DNA from: Dehalococcoidia bacterium
GTDB lineage: Bacteria > Chloroflexota > Dehalococcoidia > GIF9 > AB-539-J10
Direction: 5' to 3'
Length of the DNA: 6,255 nucleotides
Assembly (NCBI GenBank): GCA_030602865.1
Contig: JAUVYX010000060.1
Location: 1-6,255 of the forward strand
A program made the translations under genes and the position numbers. This document shows, one piece after another, positions 1 to 5,626 of the stretch (position 1 is the first letter of the stretch; each line of letters opens with the position of its first letter). Under the pieces are notes generated by a model. That model searched no databases and was not told the DNA's origin. It was given only the letters and a program-made list of their open reading frames with translations.

Positions 1-126
1 ACCGCATATAGCTACATTACTAAACTCAATCTTGCCGATAAATGTGTTTACTATACGAGCGTTTTTTATAATTAGATCAGCAGGGGCCTCCCCTTTCGCT
101 ACAGAGATGAGCTTCTTTAGGTCCAT
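1..126 (-). CDS. ade: Adenine deaminase, N-terminal fragment (runs off the window)
   Basis: Adenine deaminase hydrolyses adenine to hypoxanthine and ammonia in the cytoplasm, feeding purine salvage. Only the first 42 codons are present; the frame is open to base 1. The translation begins MDLKKLISVAKGEAPADLI and continues with IKNARIVNTF and a GKIEFSNVAICG segment. This is the typical start of the Ade family of amidohydrolases: a short helix with a GE.PADL element, then the KNARIVN.F.G.I strand of the N-terminal beta-sandwich. The metal-binding HxH motif and the catalytic domain lie beyond the window, so activity cannot be judged. The ATG follows the hpt stop codon by 3 bp and has a strong Shine-Dalgarno sequence inside the last hpt codons, so the two genes are probably cotranscribed and translationally coupled. 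The product of this enzyme is the substrate of the upstream HPRT, which supports the call. Another amidohydrolase with a similar N-terminus, such as a dihydroorotase or hydantoinase relative, is possible but less likely. Confidence 0.82.
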   Translation of the reverse strand, partial: MDLKKLISVAKGEAPADLIIKNARIVNTFIGKIEFSNVAICG

Positions 127-129
127 TAC

Positions 130-663
130 TTATTCCTCCACAGAATATATTTCAGGCAAACAGCGGTATTTCTCATCGAGGTCAAGCCCATATCCGACGA
201 CAAATTTGTTTGGCAGGGTAAATCCAAGATAATCGATAGACACGGCAACCTGACGTCGTGAAGATTTTTCTGTAAGGGCACAGAGTTTCAGAGAAGCGGG
301 TCTCTTCTTTTTAAGATGTGCGAGCAAGAAAGAAATAGTGAGTCCTGTATCTACAATATCTTCAATTACAAGGACGTCTCTGCCAGTAATCGATTTCCGG
401 AGGTCCTGAGTCAATGTCACCTTGCCGGAGCTTTCTTTATTAGCGTAATAGCTTGCAAGTTGGACGAAATCTGTTTCTATATCCATATCGAGTTGACGGA
501 CCAGGTCCGCCATGAAAATAAAAGAACCTTTGAGAACTCCAATAAGTAACAGCTGTCTATTTTGATAGTCTCTCGTTATTTCGGAGGCTATCCTGGCTAC
601 AGCTTCGATGATCTGCTCTCTATTAACCAGGACTTTTAATTGACAATTGCTTGGCTGTTTCAT
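130..663 (-). CDS. hpt: Hypoxanthine (guanine) phosphoribosyltransferase, stand-alone
   Basis: This cytoplasmic type I phosphoribosyltransferase joins hypoxanthine, and usually guanine, to PRPP to give IMP or GMP. Its 177 residues are the normal length for bacterial Hpt. Visible family elements are GVLKGS at 42-47 (PRPP/pyrophosphate loop with the usual cis-peptide Lys), the Ser-Tyr pair of the mobile loop at 71-72, and the PRPP-binding signature VLVIEDIVDTGLT at 97-109. E101 and D102 contact ribose, and D105 is the expected general base. K133 matches the purine O6-binding Lys, and KFVVGYGLD at 153-161 forms the base pocket with a metal-binding Asp. All key residues are present, so it should be active. 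The ATG lacks a well-placed Shine-Dalgarno: AGAGG lies 17 nt upstream, too far. hpt follows a 245-bp gap that holds a plausible promoter, and ade comes 3 bp downstream. It is a paralogue of the C-terminal domain of the preceding gene. Confidence 0.95.
   Translation of the reverse strand: MKQPSNCQLKVLVNREQIIEAVARIASEITRDYQNRQLLLIGVLKGSFIFMADLVRQLDMDIETDFVQLASYYANKESSGKVTLTQDLRKSITGRDVLVIEDIVDTGLTISFLLAHLKKKRPASLKLCALTEKSSRRQVAVSIDYLGFTLPNKFVVGYGLDLDEKYRCLPEIYSVEE
135..139 (-). promoter_or_regulatory. Shine-Dalgarno sequence of ade
   Basis: On the minus strand GGAGG lies 8 nt before the ade ATG, inside the last sense codons of hpt (GTG GAG GAA TAA). It fixes the ade start and suggests that ribosomes finishing hpt reinitiate on ade. 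Confidence 0.8.
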
Positions 664-741
664 TTATTAAATATTTTACGCCTCTGATGATATATTTGTC
701 TCAATTATTAACAATTAAAGCTATGAAAATTTGACAATTGC
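640..741 (-). repeat. 11-bp direct repeat pair around the hpt start
   Basis: The sequence TTGACAATTGC (plus strand) occurs at 640-650, inside the first hpt codons, and again at 731-741, upstream of the possible -35 element. Each copy holds the palindrome CAATTG. The copies are 91 bp apart and bracket the putative hpt promoter, so they could be operator sites. AT-rich DNA makes chance repeats more common, and no known regulator is recognised. Confidence 0.3.
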
Positions 742-908
742 CGTTAATGATGCTAAATTAATTATTGTCCTGAGTAATCGGACTAGAAATTGGGGAGAAC
801 GGTCGGGTGTTGTGGAAGCGGAAGCTGGAAAGCGTTAGAATCCACGTTCGAAGCGCAAAGTAAGTGGAAGTGGAAATGACTGAGATGGGATCTTCAAGTA
901 CAGAGAGG
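664..908. other. Intergenic gap between the fusion gene and hpt
   Basis: This 245-bp gap has two parts. Bases 664-775 are very AT-rich and hold the possible hpt promoter. Bases 786-905 are richer in G and A on the plus strand, with GGAAG-type repeats (GTGGAAGCGGAAG at 812-824 and AGTGGAAGTGGAAA at 863-876). No strong hairpin with a T-run follows the fusion gene on the minus strand, so no terminator can be called. No convincing ORF or RNA gene was found here. Confidence 0.6.
687..714 (-). promoter_or_regulatory. Possible sigma70-type promoter for hpt-ade
   Basis: On the minus strand TTGTTA (714-709, 4/6 to the -35 consensus) is followed after 16 bp by TATCAT (692-687, 5/6 to the -10 consensus). 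Transcription would start near 680, leaving a leader of only about 17 nt before the hpt ATG. The surrounding DNA is very AT-rich, so a chance match is quite possible. Confidence 0.4.
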
Positions 909-2414
909 TTACACAGGGCTTTTTAATGCCTGACTTTTATTTCTGTCGGGCATATCAATTACTGGAATACCATTTCTGATTAGCTCAGGCTTCAGAGAAC
1001 CAACAAAGGGTAAATTCCGGTATTCACCTTTGTAATCCAAACCATATCCAACTATAAATTTATCAGGGATTTCAAAGCCTACGTAATCGAGAGGAATATC
1101 TACTAGTCGACGAGTTCTTTTATCGAATAACGTGCAGACACGGAGGCTGGCTGGATTATGAGCTTGGAGGTAATTCAACACATAATTTAGTGTCATGCCT
1201 GTATCTATTATATCCTCAACCATTAAGACGTGACGACCAGCTATGCTGCTGTCCAGATCTTTGGTTATTTTAACAACTTGTCCGTTACCACCGTAGTACG
1301 AAATAGCCATAATATCCAGGGTGAGTGGTATAGAGACATGCTGCATCAAGTCAGATATGAAACAGATTACTCCTTTTAGAATGCCAACCATGATCAGTTG
1401 CTGACCGGCATAATCATTGGAGATTCGTTTAGCTAAGGTCCTTACCCTGCGTTGAAGTTGGCTGTGACTATAAAGGATTTGGGCAACTCCCTCTGTCTTG
1501 GTTTCTACGACAGGGTTGTAACCATGACTTGCTAACAGGTTAGCGATATCATTTTTTGTGAGTAGTTTGATGTTTATTTTTGGGTATAATTCCTTGAGCT
1601 TGCGTAACTTACGATTCTTTGCTGTCATCAAGCTCTGCTTTAATGTGGTAAGTTCTATATATATATTAAGTTCCGGCAAGTAAAAGTCGGGAGTGAACAT
1701 TTCGGTCACTCTATCATTATCCCAGTTAAGTGGAAAGGACCTGGGTTCATAAAGCCATTCTACACAATAGAAGTCAAGTATATTGGCAAATTCCTCTTCA
1801 CTGGGGTGAGCAAACTCAGTTGGCTTCAATGTTGATGCAGGTAACTTAGGTGGAGGAGACGATATCAAACCCTTTTCGTCTGTCTTGTAATTGTGTACCA
1901 GCAATTGTTTAAGTCTATGTCTTTCAAAGAGCATAGCACTCACGTTAGTGACACTAACCAGGAATCTTCGGTCTTCCTCAACAAAGTCATGAGGTTCGTG
2001 GGTGTAGACCCTGATCTCTCCAATGATTTCTCCTTTATTTTCTATAGGAGCACCAAGGATAGAGCATACTCTTTGTGCTTCTGCTATTTGCGCATGCTGA
2101 ACTCTTTCGTCTTTGGTAGCATCAGGCACGAATGTTATTTTTCCCTCCAGGATTTCAGGAAGACTCTTGTGTGCATCGAGCAGGCCTTTTCTGAGATAAA
2201 AATCGCTAAGTCCGAACGCTCCTATAGTGCTTAGATATCTTTTTCCAGAATCTAGGAATAAAACACGACAACCACCTGCCCCCAGCGTTTTAGCTGTACT
2301 TTTAGCTATGGAATTGCAGATTCTCCTTAAGCTAAGCTCTGAATTGCTAACCTTGGCTATATGACTTAATGCTGGGTAATAGCCGTTTCCATTATGGCAT
2401 AATCTCTTTTTCAT
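909..2414 (-). CDS. Three-domain fusion: GAF domain, PD-(D/E)XK-like domain, hypoxanthine phosphoribosyltransferase
   Basis: This protein has 501 residues, nearly three times the length of a normal Hpt. Residues about 18-168 look like a GAF small-molecule sensor domain: SLRRICNSIAKSTAKTL helix, CRVLFLD strand, SILGAPIENKGEIIGEIRVY, and a closing helix FLVSVTNVSAMLFE. A polar, Pro-rich linker (175-200) follows. Residues about 203-295 resemble a PD-(D/E)XK nuclease fold: HPSEEEFANILDFY helix, TPDFYLPE (P242, D243) and IYIELTT (E254, T256). Residues about 309-475 are a full HPRT: GILKG 344-348, Ser-Tyr 372-373, PRPP motif VLMVEDIIDTGMT 396-408 with D404 as likely base, K432, and KFIVGYGLD 452-460. 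The HPRT part should be catalytic; the roles of the other domains are inferred. The gene starts 3 bp after the nrdJ stop with no clear Shine-Dalgarno, so translation probably depends on coupling to nrdJ. The GAF and HPRT calls are firm; the nuclease-like call is tentative. Confidence 0.88.
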   Translation of the reverse strand: MKKRLCHNGNGYYPALSHIAKVSNSELSLRRICNSIAKSTAKTLGAGGCRVLFLDSGKRYLSTIGAFGLSDFYLRKGLLDAHKSLPEILEGKITFVPDATKDERVQHAQIAEAQRVCSILGAPIENKGEIIGEIRVYTHEPHDFVEEDRRFLVSVTNVSAMLFERHRLKQLLVHNYKTDEKGLISSPPPKLPASTLKPTEFAHPSEEEFANILDFYCVEWLYEPRSFPLNWDNDRVTEMFTPDFYLPELNIYIELTTLKQSLMTAKNRKLRKLKELYPKINIKLLTKNDIANLLASHGYNPVVETKTEGVAQILYSHSQLQRRVRTLAKRISNDYAGQQLIMVGILKGVICFISDLMQHVSIPLTLDIMAISYYGGNGQVVKITKDLDSSIAGRHVLMVEDIIDTGMTLNYVLNYLQAHNPASLRVCTLFDKRTRRLVDIPLDYVGFEIPDKFIVGYGLDYKGEYRNLPFVGSLKPELIRNGIPVIDMPDRNKSQALKSPV

Positions 2415-2417
2415 AGC

Positions 2418-4925
2418 TTAGCCACATCTAGTGAAACCACAGTTAGGGCAAATGTCGCATCCTTCCTGGTGAATCAAATTACCTCCACATTCAGGGCACT
2501 GTCCCAGGTTACTTATACTCGCCTTAGCGGAAGGTAGAGGAGTTTTATTATCTGTATCTTTTATATATTTCTGTAGTACGCTGGAAATTGCATCGGCACA
2601 TGATAAGATGGCATGACCTTGCTCCCAGGCGATGGAAGGGCAACGTATGCCATGCAGATGTCTTACTATGGAGTCCAACTCTATTCCAGAGCGTAGTGAT
2701 GATGATATGAGTCGGCTAATAGCTTCAAGCTGAGCGGCAGCACATCCGCCTGATTTCCCCAGGGTTGTGAATACTTCAGCTATGCCGTGTTCATCGAAAT
2801 TAACCGTTATGTAGATGTAACCGCATCCGGTGCTTACCCTCTCAGTTACTCCTCTGGTAACCTTTGGTCTTTTTCTAGGCGATAGCCTGTCATGGGCTTT
2901 CTCCTCTTCTACACCTTTTTTACCCATGGTCAGAACCTGGGCATCTCGACTTTGATCCCTGTAAATAGTTATTCCCTTCAATTTCTCATGATAGGCGAGC
3001 AGATACACATTGGCTATATCTTCAGGAATCGCTTCCGAGGGGAAATTGACTGTTTTCGATACAGCACTATCAATGAACTTCTGGAAGGCCCCTTGCATTC
3101 GAACATGCCATTCAGGAGCAATATCATGAGCAGAAATGAAAACTTTCCTTATTTCATCTGGAATATTTGATACATCTTTCACTCTCTTTCCTGAGGCCAG
3201 TTCTCTCATTAGCTCAATGGAAAAGAAATTTCTCGCTCTGGCAACCTGTTCAAAATAAGGATTCACCTCTACCAATTCTTCACCATCGAGGATATGACGT
3301 ATATAGCTTAGGGCAAAGATTGGCTCGATGCCGCTAGAGCAGTTAGCAATAATGCTTAGACTACCGGTGGGGGCAATTGTGGTTCTAGAAGCATTTCGAA
3401 AATGAGGACCGCCAGGGACATCGTAAATACTTCCTTTGAAGGCAGGGAAAGTCCCCCTGGATTCAGCCAACTCCATAGAAGCTTTGTCTGCCTGCTCGGA
3501 TATGAAATGCATGGCCTCTTCAGCCAGACTGAGTGCCTGTTCACTGTTATAAGGGATGCCAAGCTGTATTAGCATATCGGCAAACCCCATTATTCCCAGC
3601 CCTATCTTTCTGGTTTGTCTTGATTTTTCGGCTATTTGTGGCAATGGAAACTGGTTAACATCAATGACGTTGTCAAGGAAATGAACTGCCAGTTTAACTA
3701 CTCTGGACAGCTTGTCATAATCAATCTTTACCTGGCCATTTTGGCTGCTTAGCATCTTCGCCAAATTTATAGAGCCCAGATTACACGATTCAAAGGGCAG
3801 CAGCGGTTGTTCTCCACAGGGATTGGTGCTCTCTATTTTACCTAAACCGGGAGTGGGATTATGCTTGTTTATTTCATCTATGAATATGACTCCTGGATCG
3901 CCAGTGTGCCAGGACATATTGACAATTTTATCGAATACTTCACGTGCATTGAGTTTACCGCTAACCTTACCAGTTCTGGGGTTCACTAAATTATAGTCGC
4001 CTTTTTTTTCTACTGCCTGCATAAACTTATCAGTCACGGCTACTGAAAGGTTAAAGTTGGTGAGTAGTTCAGTATTGTTTTTTGCGCTGATAAATTTCAG
4101 AATATCAGGGTGGTCAACGCAAAGAATTGCCATGTTAGCTCCGCGGCGCATGCCGCCCTGCTTTACTACATCCGTAGCGGTATCAAAAACGCGCATGAAA
4201 GATACAGGGCCGCTAGCAACCCCACCAGTGGAACCAACCCGATCCATTTCAGGTCTGAGTCTCGAAAAAGAAAATCCTGTTCCCCCACCGCTCTTGTGGA
4301 TTAGTGCAGTATATCGCACCGCCTCGAATATTGATTCCATGGTATCTTCTACCGGTATAACAAAGCATGCTGATAATTGTCCCAATTCGCGGCCCGCATT
4401 CATTAGTGTGGGGGAGTTGGGCAGGAATTCCAGGTTAACCATCAACTGGTAAAACGTCTCCGCTATGTCGGCAGTTTTTGATTCAGGATTGTAAAGCTGT
4501 TCGGCTGAGGCTATATGCTCAGCCACACGTTTGAACATTTCCTGTGGGGTTTCGTTGATTTCCCCTTTCTCATTCTTAGACAGGTACCTCTTTTGCAATA
4601 CTCTTATGGCGTTATCACTTAGTTCGATTCCTGATACAACTTTACTGCTTGATTGAGGGGAGAAATCATCTGCAGATAGAACGTCACTAATTATTGCCTG
4701 GAGCCTGGCAGAAGATACAGGATGTTCGTGCCGGGCTGGAACGAATGCTTCCATACCAGGTAAAGGTTTGACTGATTCCATGCGTTGCATAACCTGCTCA
4801 GTGAAGCCCTCCAGGATAACCCTGTCTGTTATTCCCATAGATTCGGCTGCAGCAAAAACAGCCTGGGTCACTTTATCAGCACTAGTGGATTTGTTATGTT
4901 TCGTTTCTTTTCGGGGACTGCCCAT
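2418..4925 (-). CDS. nrdJ: Adenosylcobalamin-dependent (class II) ribonucleotide reductase
   Basis: This enzyme reduces ribonucleotides to deoxyribonucleotides in the cytoplasm, using a radical generated from coenzyme B12. At 835 residues it matches the long NrdJ type. The catalytic barrel spans about 100-660. LSACFVIPVEDT carries C187, and NPCGEQ (368-373) carries N368, the thiyl-radical C370 and E372. FESCNLGSINL carries C381, the disulfide partner of C187. TIAPTGSLSIIANCSSG (516-532) binds substrate phosphate. Residues about 690-785 are a TSCPD domain (STGCGYIYITVNFD, LGKSGGCAAAQLEAISRL). The C-terminus is Cys-rich: CPEC 810-813, C823, CPNC 826-829 and C834. It probably binds zinc and provides the thiols that re-reduce the active site. 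The first 95 residues resemble the helical part of an ATP-cone without its K-R-D-G strand. The start is 2 bp after nrdR with a good Shine-Dalgarno. No reductase accessory subunit is nearby, as expected for class II. Confidence 0.96.
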   Translation of the reverse strand: MGSPRKETKHNKSTSADKVTQAVFAAAESMGITDRVILEGFTEQVMQRMESVKPLPGMEAFVPARHEHPVSSARLQAIISDVLSADDFSPQSSSKVVSGIELSDNAIRVLQKRYLSKNEKGEINETPQEMFKRVAEHIASAEQLYNPESKTADIAETFYQLMVNLEFLPNSPTLMNAGRELGQLSACFVIPVEDTMESIFEAVRYTALIHKSGGGTGFSFSRLRPEMDRVGSTGGVASGPVSFMRVFDTATDVVKQGGMRRGANMAILCVDHPDILKFISAKNNTELLTNFNLSVAVTDKFMQAVEKKGDYNLVNPRTGKVSGKLNAREVFDKIVNMSWHTGDPGVIFIDEINKHNPTPGLGKIESTNPCGEQPLLPFESCNLGSINLAKMLSSQNGQVKIDYDKLSRVVKLAVHFLDNVIDVNQFPLPQIAEKSRQTRKIGLGIMGFADMLIQLGIPYNSEQALSLAEEAMHFISEQADKASMELAESRGTFPAFKGSIYDVPGGPHFRNASRTTIAPTGSLSIIANCSSGIEPIFALSYIRHILDGEELVEVNPYFEQVARARNFFSIELMRELASGKRVKDVSNIPDEIRKVFISAHDIAPEWHVRMQGAFQKFIDSAVSKTVNFPSEAIPEDIANVYLLAYHEKLKGITIYRDQSRDAQVLTMGKKGVEEEKAHDRLSPRKRPKVTRGVTERVSTGCGYIYITVNFDEHGIAEVFTTLGKSGGCAAAQLEAISRLISSSLRSGIELDSIVRHLHGIRCPSIAWEQGHAILSCADAISSVLQKYIKDTDNKTPLPSAKASISNLGQCPECGGNLIHQEGCDICPNCGFTRCG

Positions 4926-4927
4926 TG

Positions 4928-5458
4928 TTAGTCTTCTCCTATTACTGAAGAGAGGGGAGCTGTCTTTGATGAACGAGGCTGAGACGAATGACTTGCTATT
5001 GATAGGGATGATTCCGCTTGTGCTAATGTATCAACGATTTCTTTAAGTGTACCAATGTCCGTAAATTCTCGATATACACTGGCAAAGCGGATATAAGCTA
5101 TGTGGTCCAAGTGTTTCAGCCTTTGCATAACTAAATCGCCGATTAGAGAACTGGTAGTTTCAGTCTTACCTGCATGGTAAAGCTCAGCTTCGACGTTGTC
5201 GATTACCTTTTCAATCGCACCTATGGGTAAAGGGCGTTTTTCGCAAGCCTTACGGATTCCAGAGGAAAGCTTATCTCGATTATATTTTTCACGGCGCCCA
5301 TCCTTTTTAACTACGAAGATGCCGCCTAAATCTACACGCTCATATGTAGTGAAGCGAGCACCGCAGTTCAGACACTGTCTTCGACGTCTTATGCCATCAC
5401 CGATATGCCGTGAGTCTACTACACGTGAATCTGCTTCACCACAATATGAGCACTTCAT
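4928..5458 (-). CDS. nrdR: NrdR, transcriptional repressor of ribonucleotide reductase genes
   Basis: NrdR binds paired NrdR boxes near nrd promoters and uses an ATP-cone to sense the dATP/ATP ratio, shutting down reductase genes when dNTPs are plentiful. Residues 1-45 are the DNA-binding zinc ribbon: C3 and C6, then C29 and C32, with the basic stretch RRRRQC and the family-typical RFTTYER. Residues about 48-138 are the ATP-cone, including VVKKDGRREKYNRDKL and the closing helices IAYIRFASVYREF. The start MKCSYCG is canonical for the family. The last 30 residues or so are Ser-rich and low complexity, making the protein 176 residues instead of about 150. nrdR is the first gene of the operon with nrdJ, and its upstream region has two candidate NrdR boxes, so it probably represses itself and nrdJ together. 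Identification is very secure. Confidence 0.97.
   Translation of the reverse strand: MKCSYCGEADSRVVDSRHIGDGIRRRRQCLNCGARFTTYERVDLGGIFVVKKDGRREKYNRDKLSSGIRKACEKRPLPIGAIEKVIDNVEAELYHAGKTETTSSLIGDLVMQRLKHLDHIAYIRFASVYREFTDIGTLKEIVDTLAQAESSLSIASHSSQPRSSKTAPLSSVIGED
4935..4940 (-). promoter_or_regulatory. Shine-Dalgarno sequence of nrdJ
   Basis: AGGAGA on the minus strand lies 9 nt before the nrdJ ATG, inside the final codons of nrdR (ATA GGA GAA GAC TAA). It supports this start codon and translational coupling of repressor and reductase. Confidence 0.75.
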
Positions 5459-5459
5459 G

Positions 5460-5466
5460 CCCCCCC
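5460..5466 (-). promoter_or_regulatory. Poly-G Shine-Dalgarno-like run before nrdR
   Basis: Seven consecutive G residues on the minus strand end one base before the nrdR ATG. They can pair with the CCUCC of 16S rRNA only through a G-U wobble, and the spacing is very short. No other Shine-Dalgarno candidate is present, so initiation may be weak. The run also overlaps the proximal candidate NrdR box. Confidence 0.5.
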
Positions 5467-5478
5467 TAAAACTTGTGT
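5463..5478 (-). promoter_or_regulatory. Candidate NrdR box 2 (proximal to nrdR)
   Basis: Against the published consensus acaCwAtATaTwGtgt, the plus-strand sequence ccccTAAAACTTGTGT matches 11 of 16 positions, including a perfect right half TTGTGT and 5 of the 6 most conserved bases. Its centre lies 31 bp from box 1, the spacing known for NrdR box pairs. It would lie within the first transcribed bases and overlap the ribosome-binding region. Confidence 0.55.
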
Positions 5479-5487
5479 TTATTTATG

Positions 5488-5516
5488 ACGATACTACAAC
5501 ATGTAGTAAAAGTCAA
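5488..5516 (-). promoter_or_regulatory. Probable sigma70-type promoter of nrdR-nrdJ
   Basis: On the minus strand TTGACT (5516-5511, 5/6 to consensus) is followed by exactly 17 bp and then TATCGT (5493-5488, 4/6). Transcription would start near 5481, giving a leader of about 22 nt. The fit of candidate NrdR box 1 into the spacer strengthens the call. An alternative TTGACA lies at 5557-5552, but the nearest -10-like TATATT (5540-5535) is only 11 bp away, which is too close. Confidence 0.5.
5494..5509 (-). promoter_or_regulatory. Candidate NrdR box 1 (in the promoter spacer)
   Basis: The plus-strand sequence ctaCAACATGTAGtaa matches the NrdR consensus acaCwAtATaTwGtgt at 10 of 16 positions and at all six of its most conserved bases (C, A, A, T, T, G of the core). 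It fills the spacer between the proposed -35 and -10 elements, where bound repressor would block RNA polymerase. Confidence 0.6.
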
Positions 5517-5574
5517 AAACACAATGACCAAGAGAATATAAAGTGATTCTGTGTCAATTTATTCAATTCAATTA

Positions 5575-5590
5575 TTTAATAAATATTAAA
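5575..5590. repeat. AT-only palindrome between ftsZ and nrdR
   Basis: TTTAATA and TATTAAA are perfect 7-bp arms around an AA centre. The stem holds no G or C, so it is a poor intrinsic terminator. No other terminator after ftsZ is visible, so read-through from ftsZ into nrdR cannot be excluded. Confidence 0.4.
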
Positions 5591-5626
5591 CCTAATTATT
5601 TTACCGCAATTTATAATGCTGCTATC

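Larger units (their letters stand above)
5473..5524. repeat. Nested inverted repeat upstream of nrdR
   Basis: Three pairs of perfect arms share nearly the same centre: TTGTGTTT (5473-5480) with AAACACAA (5517-5524), TGAC (5486-5489) with GTCA (5512-5515), and TACTACA (5492-5498) with TGTAGTA (5502-5508). Together they give 19 complementary base pairs with small asymmetric gaps. The structure covers the proposed promoter, all of box 1 and part of box 2. It could be operator symmetry or, if transcription starts upstream, a leader hairpin just before the nrdR start. Confidence 0.65.

Noticed and set aside
774..863. Short plus-strand open frame (IGENGRVLWKRKLESVRIHV) in the gap between the fusion gene and hpt
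   Set aside because: It has no standard start codon or ribosome-binding site in frame, is under 30 codons, and its basic character follows from the purine-rich repeats.
1893..2234. 113-codon plus-strand ORF opposite the GAF domain
   Set aside because: It is antisense to a domain with clear family features; the translation has no protein-like pattern.
3356..3562. 68-codon minus-strand ORF in another frame of nrdJ
   Set aside because: It is nested within the strongly conserved NrdJ frame and has no independent evidence.
4057..4452. 131-codon plus-strand ORF inside nrdJ
   Set aside because: It is antisense to the catalytic core of NrdJ, with no recognisable motifs and no ribosome-binding site.
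5196..5546. 116-codon plus-strand ORF over nrdR and its upstream region
   Set aside because: It lies antisense to a secure nrdR gene, shows no domain pattern, and its length is explained by the codon pattern of the opposite strand.
5459..5626. Cobalamin riboswitch controlling the B12-dependent reductase operon
   Set aside because: The 168-bp gap is AT-rich and lacks the B12-box-like conserved blocks; it is also short for the full riboswitch plus promoter.
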